NCBI RefSeq assembly: GCF_003369915.1
Contig: NC_046677.1
Coordinates: 22,276,913-22,340,912, forward strand
Reading direction: 5' to 3'
Length of the DNA: 64,000 bases
Source of the DNA: Drosophila miranda
Lineage: Eukaryota > Arthropoda > Insecta > Diptera > Drosophilidae
The notes beneath the pieces are model-generated. The model did not search any database. It was given only the letters and a program-made list of their open reading frames with translations, and was not told the DNA's origin. The translations under genes were made by a program, and so were the position numbers. Positions 10,463 through 21,156 of the stretch are shown here, piece by piece (positions within the stretch are counted from its first letter, which is position 1; the number at the start of each line of letters is the position of its first letter).

Positions 10463-12265
10463 ATGAGTTCTTCGGGTAGTACTAAATATCAGTACCTGGC
10501 TGCCATAAGTGGTTAGTAAACCTCAAGTGAGAGTGCTGCAAAGATGTGTATTATAGTGGATATTCTACTAAAACAAGTTTAAAATCGGAATACTTAAGAT
10601 ATCCATTCAATGTAGCATACGTTTGGGGGAAAATCAGGGTATTAAATATCTGTCTTACCCTTCTCCGCAGTAAATATTGTGTCCATATCGTATGGAGCAT
10701 TTTGTGGCTGGCCCTCGGCCAGTTTTCTGGAACTGGGCGGCGAGGATAGTCCCCTGGAAACGGGACCATTAAGCAATCAGGATCAGGGCTGGGTGGCATC
10801 CACCATTTGCATAGGCGGTCTTTTCGGAGGCATTCTGTTTGCCTGGCTGGCGGAGAAGATCGGCCGGCGGTGGTCCCTCCTATGGATGGCGCTGCCAAAT
10901 CTGGTATGAACTATGCACGCATCGATTAGTTGAAACTAAAGTTCCATATTGTATATAGATTGGCTGGATTATAATACCATTTGCCAGCACTCCAACGCAC
11001 TTGATTATTGCTCGATTCATTGGCGGCGTAGCGGGAGGCGGCTGCTTTTCGGTGATACCCATTTATATAGCAGAGCTGGCATCGGACAGGTGAGATTTCT
11101 TCGTTGATCATGTGTGCCATTGATTGATTCCTTTTGTTGCTTAGTGTTCGAGGTGTTTTGGGCACATTCCTGGTGCTGACATGCAATGGTGGAGTTGTCC
11201 TGGCGTTCGTTTTGGGCTACTACTTCGACTATGCCACAGTGTCGTGGATTGTGTCTACCTTATCTTTTTTGTTTGTGGGCTGCTTCTGGTTTATGCCGGA
11301 CACACCGGAGTATCTGGCCAAGCACAATCGAGTGGAGGAGGCTAAGCTATCTCTGCGCTACTATCGAAATATTCAGTTCAGCCCCGCCAAGGAACTCAGT
11401 GAAGATCTCAAACTGGAGCTGGAAAAACTGAAGCCCACAGAAAAGACAGATCTCGATGGGAATGACAAGGATGGCGACGAACATGCCGTAACCTGTGCTG
11501 ACTTTGGTGAGTAATTCAGAGAAAAATACGCTGCCATTGAGGTGCTAAAGAACTCCCTTTTTGTTTCCAGCTGATGTCAAGACGAGAAAGGCCTTCTTCA
11601 TTGGTCTGGGCCTCGTGATGTTCAATCAGTTGTGCGGCTGCTTCGCGATGGTCAACTACACGGCTGTGATTTTCGAGCAGGCCGGCGCCAGTCTGGCACC
11701 CACTGTGTCGGCCATTATTGTCGGCTCGATTCAGTTGCTCGGCTGCTACGCGTCCACGGTTCTGGTGGAGCGAGCGGGTCGCAAGATCCTGCTGCTCGTG
11801 TCCGCCGTGGGCATTGGTCTGGGTCAGAGCGCCATGGGCAGCTATAGCTATCTCAAGGTCTTGGGCTACGACGTCAGCTCTTTCGGTTGGGTGCCCGTGG
11901 CTGGCTTCTCGTTTATGCTGCTCCTGGCCGCCAGCGGTCTGCTGACGTTACCCTTTCTGGTCATAGCGGAGATCCTGCCGCCCAAAGTACGCAGCACAGC
12001 GAATATGATACTCATGTCAGTGCTTTGGGTGATTGCCACAGCCGCAGTCAAGGTGGGTCCGAGTCAACCCTTCTGGTGGCATTATAACTCTACTATAATT
12101 CTTTATCTTTTCCCACAGTTGATGCCCCTGTTCACAGAATCACTGGGTATGCATGGGACCGTCTTTATGTTTGCCAGCATGTCCTTCAGCGCAGCTTTGT
12201 TCATAGCCATATTTGTTCCCGAAACCAAGGGCAAGACGACGGAAGCCATCTTGGCCAACCTCTAG
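10463..12265 (+). CDS. MFS sugar transporter B (Tret1/SLC2-like)
   Basis: Six exons: 10463-10511, 10671-10903, 10959-11089, 11145-11506, 11571-12052, 12119-12265 (stop TAG), giving 467 residues. Family marks are intact: GRRW after helix 2, PDTPEYL at the end of helix 6, GRKILLL after helix 8, and a PETKGK tail. The central loop is long and acidic (about residues 235-260). It should be a plasma-membrane sugar facilitator. Introns 1-4 match transporters C-E in position and phase. The last intron instead matches the last intron of A. That intron (12053-12118, 66 nt) has no in-frame stop, so its retention would add 22 residues; splicing is preferred because the join AAVK/LMPLF aligns with the paralogues. 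Confidence 0.9.
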
Positions 12266-14573
12266 TATTACAACTAATTTTAAATGATTTGTTAATGTTT
12301 TTATTAAAATCTCAAAACGCCTTAATTCGCCATTTATTGCATATTGATGGGAAAACACAGCTGCCATCATTGTCTTTAGGTGTTGAAGCCTCAATCTTTC
12401 ACAGCTTTCGCCCACACATCTGTGGCATATATTTTTGATTAGATAAGAACACGTGCGATAAGGACCAACCACATGGCGAATAATTGTCTCTGGGCAATTA
12501 AGAAATCTGTTGGGATGATAAAGATGCTCTTTATAGCCAGTTATACGGGTACTTGACTGTACGAGTCGTTTTTCTTATCGCCCATCAGCAAACGAGACGA
12601 CTCCTCATTCATGAGTTTCATTATTTTGCCTCAACATCTGCAGCGCAGATATTTACAAACTTCATCAATTGAAGAGAACTGTAAGACCTTTCACAGGACT
12701 TTTAATTCGTGTTGATGGGGTAGATATACCTGAAGATATAGCAACCCAAAGTGTAAGTTTTTCAACATTTTTATTGTTTCTTCCACTTTGATATTTTGTT
12801 GTCCTATTTGTGGACGTGAGTTCTTTAGTGGCATTAGTTCTCCACAAAATTAGCTACTCATCATTAAAATTTTCCAAAAAATCAATCCCTTTCAACCCCA
12901 CACTAAAAAATGTTTGTATATGATATGTGTTGCAGTAATTACCTAGATAATCCCATACAAAATTGAGCCTGAGGCTATAACAAGTCGTAAAAAAAGTTTT
13001 TCAAAAAACAACAAAGTAAATATTTTGACTACAAAAATTGTCAAAATGTTATTTGTGGATACTTCGCTTAAATGCCTAAAATAAACATATTGCAATGCCC
13101 GTTTTGATGTAAATTTTTCAACAAAATACCGGAAATTCGACTAAACTTTTTCCTGGTTTTTGTAACCATTTTGTGTGGACAATTTTGTTCTCGGAAAAAC
13201 TGTTAAAATTTAATAATAAACCATTTTGTGAGGTCCTAAGGCCATTTACTGAACTTTCAGAGGAAAAAATACTAATTTATGTGGAGGAATGGGACCTTTA
13301 TTTGTAGGTATATGTAAATAAAAGCTACCATACATATAAAAGACTTGCACTCAGCTTAAATCCTGTAAAGCACACGTTTATCTCACATTTTTAGAAAAGC
13401 TCAAAAAGGTAAATGCTTACACTTACAACAGAAATACGGCAGATATGAATTCCACATTAAATGTAGCCTACTAATAGGAGACACAGTTAAGGGAAATACT
13501 ATTCACAGGTAATAAAATTGTGTAAGGAAGTTCTCAGACCGAGGTACAGATTCTCAGTCTGTCCAGGGCCCGGTCCCTGCCCACAGCAAAATTTGTGTGT
13601 GAGGACCTAAGGGAGGACTTGCTCCTAACCCTGTTCCCTGGCTACTGCACCAATCTATCTCCCCAGAGCTCCGCAGAGACCCTTGTTGGTTCCAGGTATC
13701 CTACTGCGGTTGGTGCTCGTGGTTTTCTTCGTCACTGTTGGTCAAGTAAGCGCCTGAATTGGCATCGTAGCCAATGAATGAGGCCAGGTCTCTTATAGTC
13801 TTTGAGATCTAGGCACTTTTCCAGACGGACGGACAGACTGTACTTTTTATATGGGTACGGAACCGTTTCCTTCTGGATGTTACAGTTACACACATCCACT
13901 TCCACCACAAAACTAATATACACGAGAAAGGCTCCAATTTCCTGAGGGAGTGACGCGTTGTTGTTCTTGCCGAGGGATGGGGGGTTTATTTTCTTGTAGG
14001 TTTTTTTTCTTTGAATTGTGGTTCTTTTCCTTACTATACATGACTTATACTTTAACAGACTAGAAGGTTGGTGATACCGACCATATGGCAAAAGCAGACA
14101 GTATGGGGGAGAGAAATCAAATCATTTCTTTGGCACTACAGGAGGAAGGGCTCCAGTGGAGACTTGTTTTTGTTGTGGAACATTGTTGCTTTTGCAGAAA
14201 GAGAGATAGCCAAGGGTTTTTCCATAACTGGTGTATGTATTCTTGTAGGAAATGATTTGTATTTTCAATCGAGATTTTTTTCCGATAGTCGTATTCGACT
14301 TGCCTGTGTCGGGTCTTGGTTATGATTTGCACTGGTTTCATCCTTCTATTGGTGTGGGCTCAACTCTCAAGTGCCCTCTCAGCATCGCAAAACCCTAGCT
14401 CCAAGACAATCATTGGTCGCGTTCACCAGCACAACTTGCTCAGCCTCAGTAATGGATTTCATACAATAGTGCCGATGATTAGAGATTTCCATGAATACGT
14501 TCAAGCTATAAATGCTTTCGAGCGAAACGTATATGTATTAATACTATATAGCATTCTGATTAGAAGGAGAGTA

Positions 14574-14683
14574 AATCGTTGCGGAGGTTCAACTTCGCTC
14601 CGAGAGAGAGAATCGTTGCGGAGGTTCAAGTACACTCCGAGAGAGAAGGAATACTGAGGATAAAGTACGCTCCGATAGAAATG
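14574..14683 (+). repeat. 37-bp tandem repeat, two good copies and a decayed third
   Basis: The unit starts aatcgttgcggaggttcaac and ends with ctccgagagagag. Copies begin at 14574 and 14611. A third, shortened copy (aagtacgctccgatagaa) follows at about 14660. Confidence 0.7.
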
Positions 14684-15455
14684 GGTTTATTTTTTACTGG
14701 GATAGTTATAAAGAGTCACAGTTTTAGCTTCCTATTTGAGCAATGTCTTCCAAACCTTATTCGCTCGCGCCATTGTTTACGATCTGTTGACATAATATTA
14801 TAAACATTATCATCTAGACGGTTCTAAAGCTGAGATAAGTGTTCTCTAAAGGAACAGTGTCCAACATACTTTGGGGAATAAAATAAATGTATTTAGTAAT
14901 GTAAATATTAGCTATAATATAACCAATAACGAAATAGAGCAACGAGTTAAGAGTAACGAGACCTGACATCTGAATGAAAGAGAAAATTAAGAGGATTGTG
15001 ATTGCCTTTAATACAGATAAAATTAGTACCTCGATTTATTCCAAACTAAAGATTATTTCTCAGAAAAACTTTAGTTTTATTTGTAAATAGAGGCTTATAC
15101 GTTTGCCTGGTGGACAGATGACCTTTCAATACTCTGTTTCAAGATATTGAAAGGATAGGTGACCAAAACCATTTCCTAGTGGAAGTATTCTCTTACTTTT
15201 ACTGCCATAGACAAGCCTCTTTTTTTAAGATACGACAAGAGTTTTCGTTTCGTGAAATGGCAATTCATTGTTTGACTTGTGAAATGCCTGTCGTGTCGTA
15301 TGGCCACACGGCCGGCATTTAATCTATTTGTTTGGTGACAGAACTCCGAGTATATGTTCTCAAATACGATGCTCTCGCCTGATACCAGACGAACCGAAAA
15401 CAAAATCCAAATTCACAGAAGATTTAGGCACCACCAGATGTAAGCGTACGTCTTC

Positions 15456-15461
15456 TATAAA
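15456..15461 (+). promoter_or_regulatory. TATA box (TATAAA) of transporter C
   Basis: TATAAA sits 139 bp before the ATG of transporter C. A start about 30 bp downstream would leave a leader of about 110 nt. No other TATA box is nearer to the gene. Confidence 0.45.
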
Positions 15462-15594
15462 CTCGAATACAACGGACTATAAAGTTTACTGTCGAAATAT
15501 TCCGTGAGCTTTTGCTTTTTGTGGAATATCATAAGAACGCCGTTCGGCATTTGCGTACAGATACTCTCGACTGGAAGACATTTCGACTGCAAAA

Positions 15595-17261
15595 ATGACA
15601 AACATCTGCCAGAATTCCCTACTGCAGCCCAAGACACGGTTTCAACTGTTGGCCACAGTGATCGGTAAGAGTCAGGAAGAGATCTCGGTTTGAAAACCAT
15701 GAATTATAATCATTTTGGTCGACAGTGAACATCATAATGTTTGGTCATGGCGTTGGTGTGGGTTGGCTGTCGCCCACTTTAACGAAGATCCAAACCCCCG
15801 ATTCGCCCCTGGACTTTGCAGTGAACATCGACGAGATTTCCTGGCTGGGTTCGATGCTCGGTCTGGGCAGTTTGTGCGGCAATCTGACGATGGCTCTGCT
15901 GCTGGAACGAGCCGGGAGAAAGTTTTGCATTTATCTAATGGCCGGACCGAATGTGGTTCGTAAACTATTTTTGAAGAGTTGTTGGTTCCATTAGCAGAAG
16001 AATCTGTTGCCTTTACAGTGTCTGTGGATTCTCATCTACTGCGCCTCGAATGTGGGCTATCTGTATGCAGCGCGATTCCTGTGTGGATTTACTGGAGGCG
16101 CTGGTTATGTAGTAATTCCGATTTTCATCAGTGAAGTGGCCGATTCCAGGTGCGTAGATACCACACACATTATTCCGATCGCAATAAAACAGTATCTTTT
16201 AGCATTCGTGGTGCCCTGAGCTCTATGCTGATGTTATCTGTCAATCTGGGAATACTGGCTGGCTATATATTGAGCACGTATCTGCCATACCACATCGTTC
16301 CCTATTTGGGAATATTGTTGCCCATTTCGTACTTTTTGGCCAATTTTTTGCTACCCGAAACACCACCATATCTTCTCAAAAGGAGCCAACTGAGTGCAGC
16401 CGAGCAATCGTTCAGATACTATAGAAATCAACAAACAGGAGAAACGTCTAAGGCACAATTTGAAGAGCTGCGAACAGCCATACTGGCCCAGCAGGTCCAG
16501 AACAAATCATCCTTGAGTTACAGAGATTTGAGTGAGCTAACATCTGTACGATTTCTAATAGCAAATCTAATCTTACCTTCCATTAGCTACCAGGCCCGCT
16601 CTGAAGGCTTTCGGTGCAGCGGCTGTCCTGTGCATGGGATACCAGTTCAGTGGCATCTTCAGTTTCATCAACTACATGTCTGATATATTCGCCTCATCTG
16701 GATCGGTGCTGGACGTCAACACCTGTACGATCATCATCGGAGCAGTGCAAATTGTAGGAGTCTATACCTCGACCATATTCGTGGACATCGTTGGACGACG
16801 GCTGCTCATGCTGATGTCTACCTTGGGTGTGGGCATTGGATGCATCGCCTTTGGCTGCTTCACCCACTTCGCGCAGATCTACGATCTCAGCGAGTTCAAC
16901 TGGCTGCCACTGGCATTGATGATTCTCATTGTGTACCTGGCCAACATCGGGCTTATTGGGATCTTCTTCCTTGTGTTGGTTGAACTCTTTCCATCAAAGG
17001 TAGGAAACTCTCTTCCGAGGAGTCTCATCAGTAAAGTAACCCAAACGGTGCTCTTTTCAGATACGCTCTCTGGCTACCTCCATATCGGTGATATTCCTGA
17101 GTATCCTGGTCTTCTGTACGTTGAAGTTATTTCCCCTGTTCCTTCACTTTTGGGGCATATCGATTACGATGTGGTTCTCGGCCATTTCGGCATTGCTTAC
17201 TTTTGTTTATTTTTTGTTGTTCTTGTCCGAAACCAAGGGAAAATCTATGATTGAAGATTAA
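15595..17261 (+). CDS. MFS sugar transporter C (Tret1/SLC2-like)
   Basis: Six exons: 15595-15664, 15726-15955, 16019-16149, 16203-16531, 16587-16999, 17061-17261 (stop TAA), giving 457 residues. The second helix pair ends ERAGRKF, the centre has PETPPYLL, loop 8-9 has VGRRLLML and the tail ends SETKGKSMIED. All are standard marks of the fly sugar facilitator family, with about twelve membrane helices. The exon lengths 230, 131, 413 and 201 nt are identical to those of transporters D and E, which shows tandem duplication. The final exon is in a different frame from the preceding read-through, so it is easily missed. Substrate is inferred as trehalose or a hexose from the family only. Confidence 0.92.
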
Positions 17262-17344
17262 AACTTTATCTAAGTGTTTTTTGGGTTCATCTGTCAGACA
17301 GAGACGTTTACAGAGACTGAGAGCTGTAGTAAATGGCTTCGAGT

Positions 17345-17358
17345 TTATCTGTAGATAA
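17345..17358 (+). promoter_or_regulatory. Inverted pair of GATA motifs upstream of transporter D
   Basis: TTATCT-GT-AGATAA forms a near-perfect palindrome of two WGATAR sites 78 bp before the ATG of transporter D. Another TTATCT (17266-17271) lies just after the stop of transporter C. GATA control of gut expression is inferred. Confidence 0.5.
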
Positions 17359-17421
17359 GCGGGCAGCGCAGATTTAATGGGGAAGATCAGGTATTAAGTG
17401 AGGCTCTCATTCAGTCCGGCA

Positions 17422-17439
17422 ATGGTAACGCAGCCATGA
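17422..17439 (+). other. Upstream ORF (MVTQP-stop) overlapping the transporter D start
   Basis: ATGGTAACGCAGCCATGA encodes five codons whose TGA stop overlaps the transporter D ATG as ATGA. If the leader starts upstream of 17422, ribosomes would have to leak past or re-initiate, which would lower translation. Confidence 0.5.
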
Positions 17440-19131
17440 CGTTTAACTTGCGGTTGGCTCCGCTCTTTGACGATCCCAATTGTCTCCTGAGTGCCAGGAA
17501 TCGATATCAGTTTCTGGTTACCCTGCTGGGTAAGAATTCATCGGCTCGGCCTGAGGATCCAGTACTCCAATATTCCGTTCCGCAGTGAACATTGCCACCT
17601 TCTCGCATGGCCTGGGCGTGGGCTGGATGTCCCCGGTGATGAGGGATCTGCAAACCTCACAGTCTCCTCTCGATTTTGCCGTACTTGTGCAGGAGGTATC
17701 ATGGATTGGCTCGCTCGTGGGCATTGGCAGTGTCATGGGCAACCTTCTGGCGGGCACTCTACAAGATCGCATCGGTCGGAAGATGGTCATGTTCGGCATT
17801 GCCATTCCCTACTCGGTAAGAAGGAACGATCCAGAATTATTTCACCATGTAGATGGGGGATCTCTGATACTTCCAGATCTTCTGGTGTCTGATCTACTTC
17901 GTGCAAAGTGTGGAGTACCTGTATGTGGGTCGTCTGATGGCCGGAATGACTGGCGGCGCCTGCTACGTTGTTCTGCCCACATTCATTAGCGAGATTGCGG
18001 ATACCCAGTGAGTGTTTCAAGCGGACTACACCATCAATTCCTTCTCAATATAATCACCCACAGCATTCGCGGGCGTCTGGGGTCCATGATTTTGCTGTCC
18101 GTCAATACGGGCGTTCTCACGGGCTACATCATATCCACGACAGTTAGCTACTTCACGGCGCCCCCGTTTATTATTGCCCTGCCGGTCTGTTACTTCATCT
18201 GCAACTTCCTGTTTCCGGAAACCCCGCATCATCTCATACGTAAGGGGAAACTCGCGGCAGCCGAGAAATCCTTCAGGTTCTATAAGAACATCAAAAGCGA
18301 GGACATCAAGGCTGTCAGGGAGTTTGAGGAACTAAAGTCTGCCTTGACCAAGGCGCAAGCTGAAAGCGATATGTCCTTCAACTACAGGGATTTCAGTGAG
18401 TAGCAGCTCCATATCCCATTGAAACCCAGGACTTGCAACTTTTCCCATTGTGTAGTTACCAGGCCCGCTTTCAAGGCCTATGCCTCGGCGCTGACTCTAC
18501 TCATTTGCAACCAGTTCAGCGGCAGTTTCTGCATCACCACCTATTTGTCGGACATTTTCGCCGCCTCGCACACCACCTTGGACGTGGGCATGTGCACCAT
18601 CGTGATTGGCGTACTGCAAATCGTGGGCAACTATGTGACCACTTTGCTGTGCGACAAGTACGGACGCAGGATCCTGATGCTGATCTCCACATCGGGTGCG
18701 GCTGTCTGTTTGGCCACCTTTGGGTGCTTCACCTTCTTTGCCGGCAGAAACGATCTATCGGTGGTGGGTTGGCTGCCCCTCGTGATCCTCTCCTGTTATG
18801 TGTTTCTCTGTAACATTGGAATGGTGGGGTGCCTGTTTGTGGTGCTCGTTGAGCTGTTTCCAGCAAAGGTAGGTCTTGGGATCATCATCCAAATGCCATG
18901 TATTTCAAGTATCTATTGAATCTTTTTCAGATTCGATCGGCGTGCGTATCCACCTTTGTGGTCATCCTCAGCTCCACAGTTTTTCTGACACTCAAGATCT
19001 TCCCGATCTGTGTGGCCGTCTGGGGGATTTCCGTGACCATGTGGTGCTGCAGTGTGATTACGTTCTCCTGCTTTCTCTACTTTAGCTTCTATTTGGAGGA
19101 GACCAGAGGCAAATCGCTACTGGAGGCTTAG
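17436..19131 (+). CDS. MFS sugar transporter D (Tret1/SLC2-like)
   Basis: Six exons: 17436-17529, 17586-17815, 17877-18007, 18064-18395, 18456-18868, 18931-19131 (stop TAG), giving 466 residues. Marks are RIGRKMVMF after helix 2, PETPHHLI after helix 6, KYGRRILML after helix 8 and a tail LEETRGKSLLEA. About twelve membrane helices are expected. Only 174 bp separate it from the stop of transporter C, so its promoter is short and carries the paired GATA motifs. Its longer N terminus (FDDPNCLLSARNRYQFLVT) resembles that of transporter E, which makes D and E the closest pair. Function as a plasma-membrane sugar facilitator is family inference. Confidence 0.92.
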
Positions 19132-19145
19132 GTGATTTACTGCAA

Positions 19146-19210
19146 AGATAACTAGAACTTATCAAGAAGACATCGCACCTGTGCGATTAGCCTAAGCCCA
19201 GAATTTATCT
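19146..19210 (+). promoter_or_regulatory. GATA-motif group upstream of transporter E
   Basis: AGATAA (19146), TTATCA (19159) and TTATCT (19205) lie between the stop of transporter D and the ATG of transporter E, followed by TTATATGG. This is the same arrangement as at the other copies. Confidence 0.45.
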
Positions 19211-19390
19211 TTATATGGCCATAGGATACCCGGCCAGATACAGATACTTAAGTTGATTGTTCCCTTCGAACGACATTTCAGTGAACAAAGACACCTTGAC
19301 AATGCGACAGCAACGAGCAAAAGGCTAATAAAGAACTAGGAATTACATCGAAAAACCCGAACCTCTAGTTACTTTTTTCCACTTACCAAA

Positions 19391-21156
19391 ATGCTTGGGA
19401 GACTCTTTGCACGTCCCAATTGCCTATTGAATCGCCGGAACCGATACCAATTGCTGACCACTCTGATAAGTGAGTATATTCCCGGACACTTGACGGCTGC
19501 AATATCGATCATTCCAGATCCTGGTTAACCATTTCCGCAGTCAATTTGATATCTGTTTCGCATGGCATTGGCATTGGCTGGCTGTCGCCCACACTGCGGA
19601 AGCTCCAGTCGAACTCCCCCATTGGCTTTGAGGTGAAATCCGAGTTCGAAATCTCCTGGGTGGGCTCCATGCTGGGCATGGGCTCAGTGACTGGCAATAT
19701 ACTGATTGGAACGCTCCTCGGGCGCTTGGGCAGCAAAAGATGCCTGCTCTTCTTGGCCATTCCGCATTCGGTAAAATTCATACAACAAAAACACAGAATA
19801 CTCTCGGAGATGGTGCCTCATTGTATCGCTTGATTGTGTCCTTTTAGTGCTTGTGGTTCCTGGTCTACTTTGCCCAGAGCGTGGAGTACCTCTATGTGGG
19901 CAGACTATTGGCTGGCATCACGGGCGGCGGCATGTACATTGTTCATCCCATTTTCCTCAGTGAAATCTCAGACGCAAAGTAAGTAGCCGATGATATATTG
20001 TCACAGCCAAGAGGCTTTTACGATGACAAAGATAAGCCTTAGGCTGCAATGTCACGGCACAAGGAACTAATCGAAAATTAATCACTTACAGCATCCGTGG
20101 AACCTTCTCGGCGATGGTCATGCTATCGGTGAATGTCGGCGTGCTGGGGGGCTACATTGTGGGCACTCATCTGGCCTATTACGACATACCCTGGATGGTG
20201 TTGGTTCTTCCGCTGTGCTACTTCATTTCCGTCCTGCTGTTCATACGAGAGTCGCCCATGCATCTGATACGCATCGGGAAATATGCGGCAGCCGAAAGAT
20301 CCTTCCGTTACTACAAGAACATCAAGGATGGGGACAACATTAATGATCAGAACCGTTCCATGGAAGAGTTCGAGCACATGAAGATTGCCCTGACCAAAGG
20401 CGATGATAAGAAAGACGTCGTCACATTTAAGGACTTTGGTAGGTTCAACATTTTGAGAGGATCTTTTAAAAATTATGAATCGTTTCAGTATCGCGTCCTG
20501 CACTCAGGGCGTATGGTCCGGCCCTTGTTCTGCTGATTGCCAACCAGTTCAGCGGTCTCTTCACCATGGTCAACTATATGTCCGATATTTTTAGCAAGTC
20601 GGGTAGCACCATGGATCCGGACACCTCCACAATCATTATCGGAGCGGTACAGATCATGGGCAGCTATGTTACCACCCTGCTCTGCGATATCTGTGGCCGC
20701 AAGCTCCTCATGCTCGTGTCCACTGCCGGCGTGGCCATCAGCCTAATATCCTTTGGTTTTTTCACAAAGTACGCCCAGTCGTACGATCTGAGCGAATGGA
20801 GCTGGGTGCCGCTAGTCCTCATGTCGATGGACATCTTTCTGGGCAACATTGGTCTCGTGGGCTGCTTCTTTGTCTGCCTCGTCGAAATCTTTCCCCTTAA
20901 GGTAGGGTATATCTCTACTAAAATTTTTTTTTTTTAATTGTTTTGTTTTTTCCAGATACGTGCCAAAGCTGCTTCGATAGCAATTGTTGTTTGCAGCAGT
21001 TTTGTCTTTCTAATGCTGAATATTTTCCCACTTTGCATGCGACATTGGGGCATATCGGCCACCATGTGGTCGTGTGGTGGCGTCTCGGCGTTTAGTTTTA
21101 TTTTCTTTGCATATTTCCTGAAAGAAACCAAGGGCAAGTCAATGCTAGAAGACTGA
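19391..21156 (+). CDS. MFS sugar transporter E (Tret1/SLC2-like)
   Basis: Six exons: 19391-19469, 19541-19770, 19848-19978, 20092-20438, 20489-20901, 20956-21156 (stop TGA), giving 466 residues. Marks are IRESPMHLI after helix 6, ICGRKLLML after helix 8 and a tail KETKGKSMLED. The loop 2-3 motif reads GRLGSKR instead of the usual GRR/GRK, a mild deviation. All intron positions and phases equal those of C and D. The intron 19979-20091 is longer (113 nt) and contains an AGATAA motif at 20030. Likely poly(A) signals are ATTAAA at 21192 and AATAAA at 21214. It is the last copy of the array. Confidence 0.92.

Larger units (their letters stand above)
12266..15594 (+). other. 3.3-kb intergenic region between transporters B and C
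   Basis: It starts with a likely ATTAAA poly(A) signal near 12304. GATA-type motifs lie at 12441, 12457, 14833 and 15015. The part 12700-13400 is AT-rich without coding character. A GC-rich block at 13560-13800 stands out in base composition but has no splice signals or recognised product. A 37-bp tandem repeat lies at 14574-14683. The right end holds the transporter C promoter. A sixth transporter is not present here. Confidence 0.5.
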
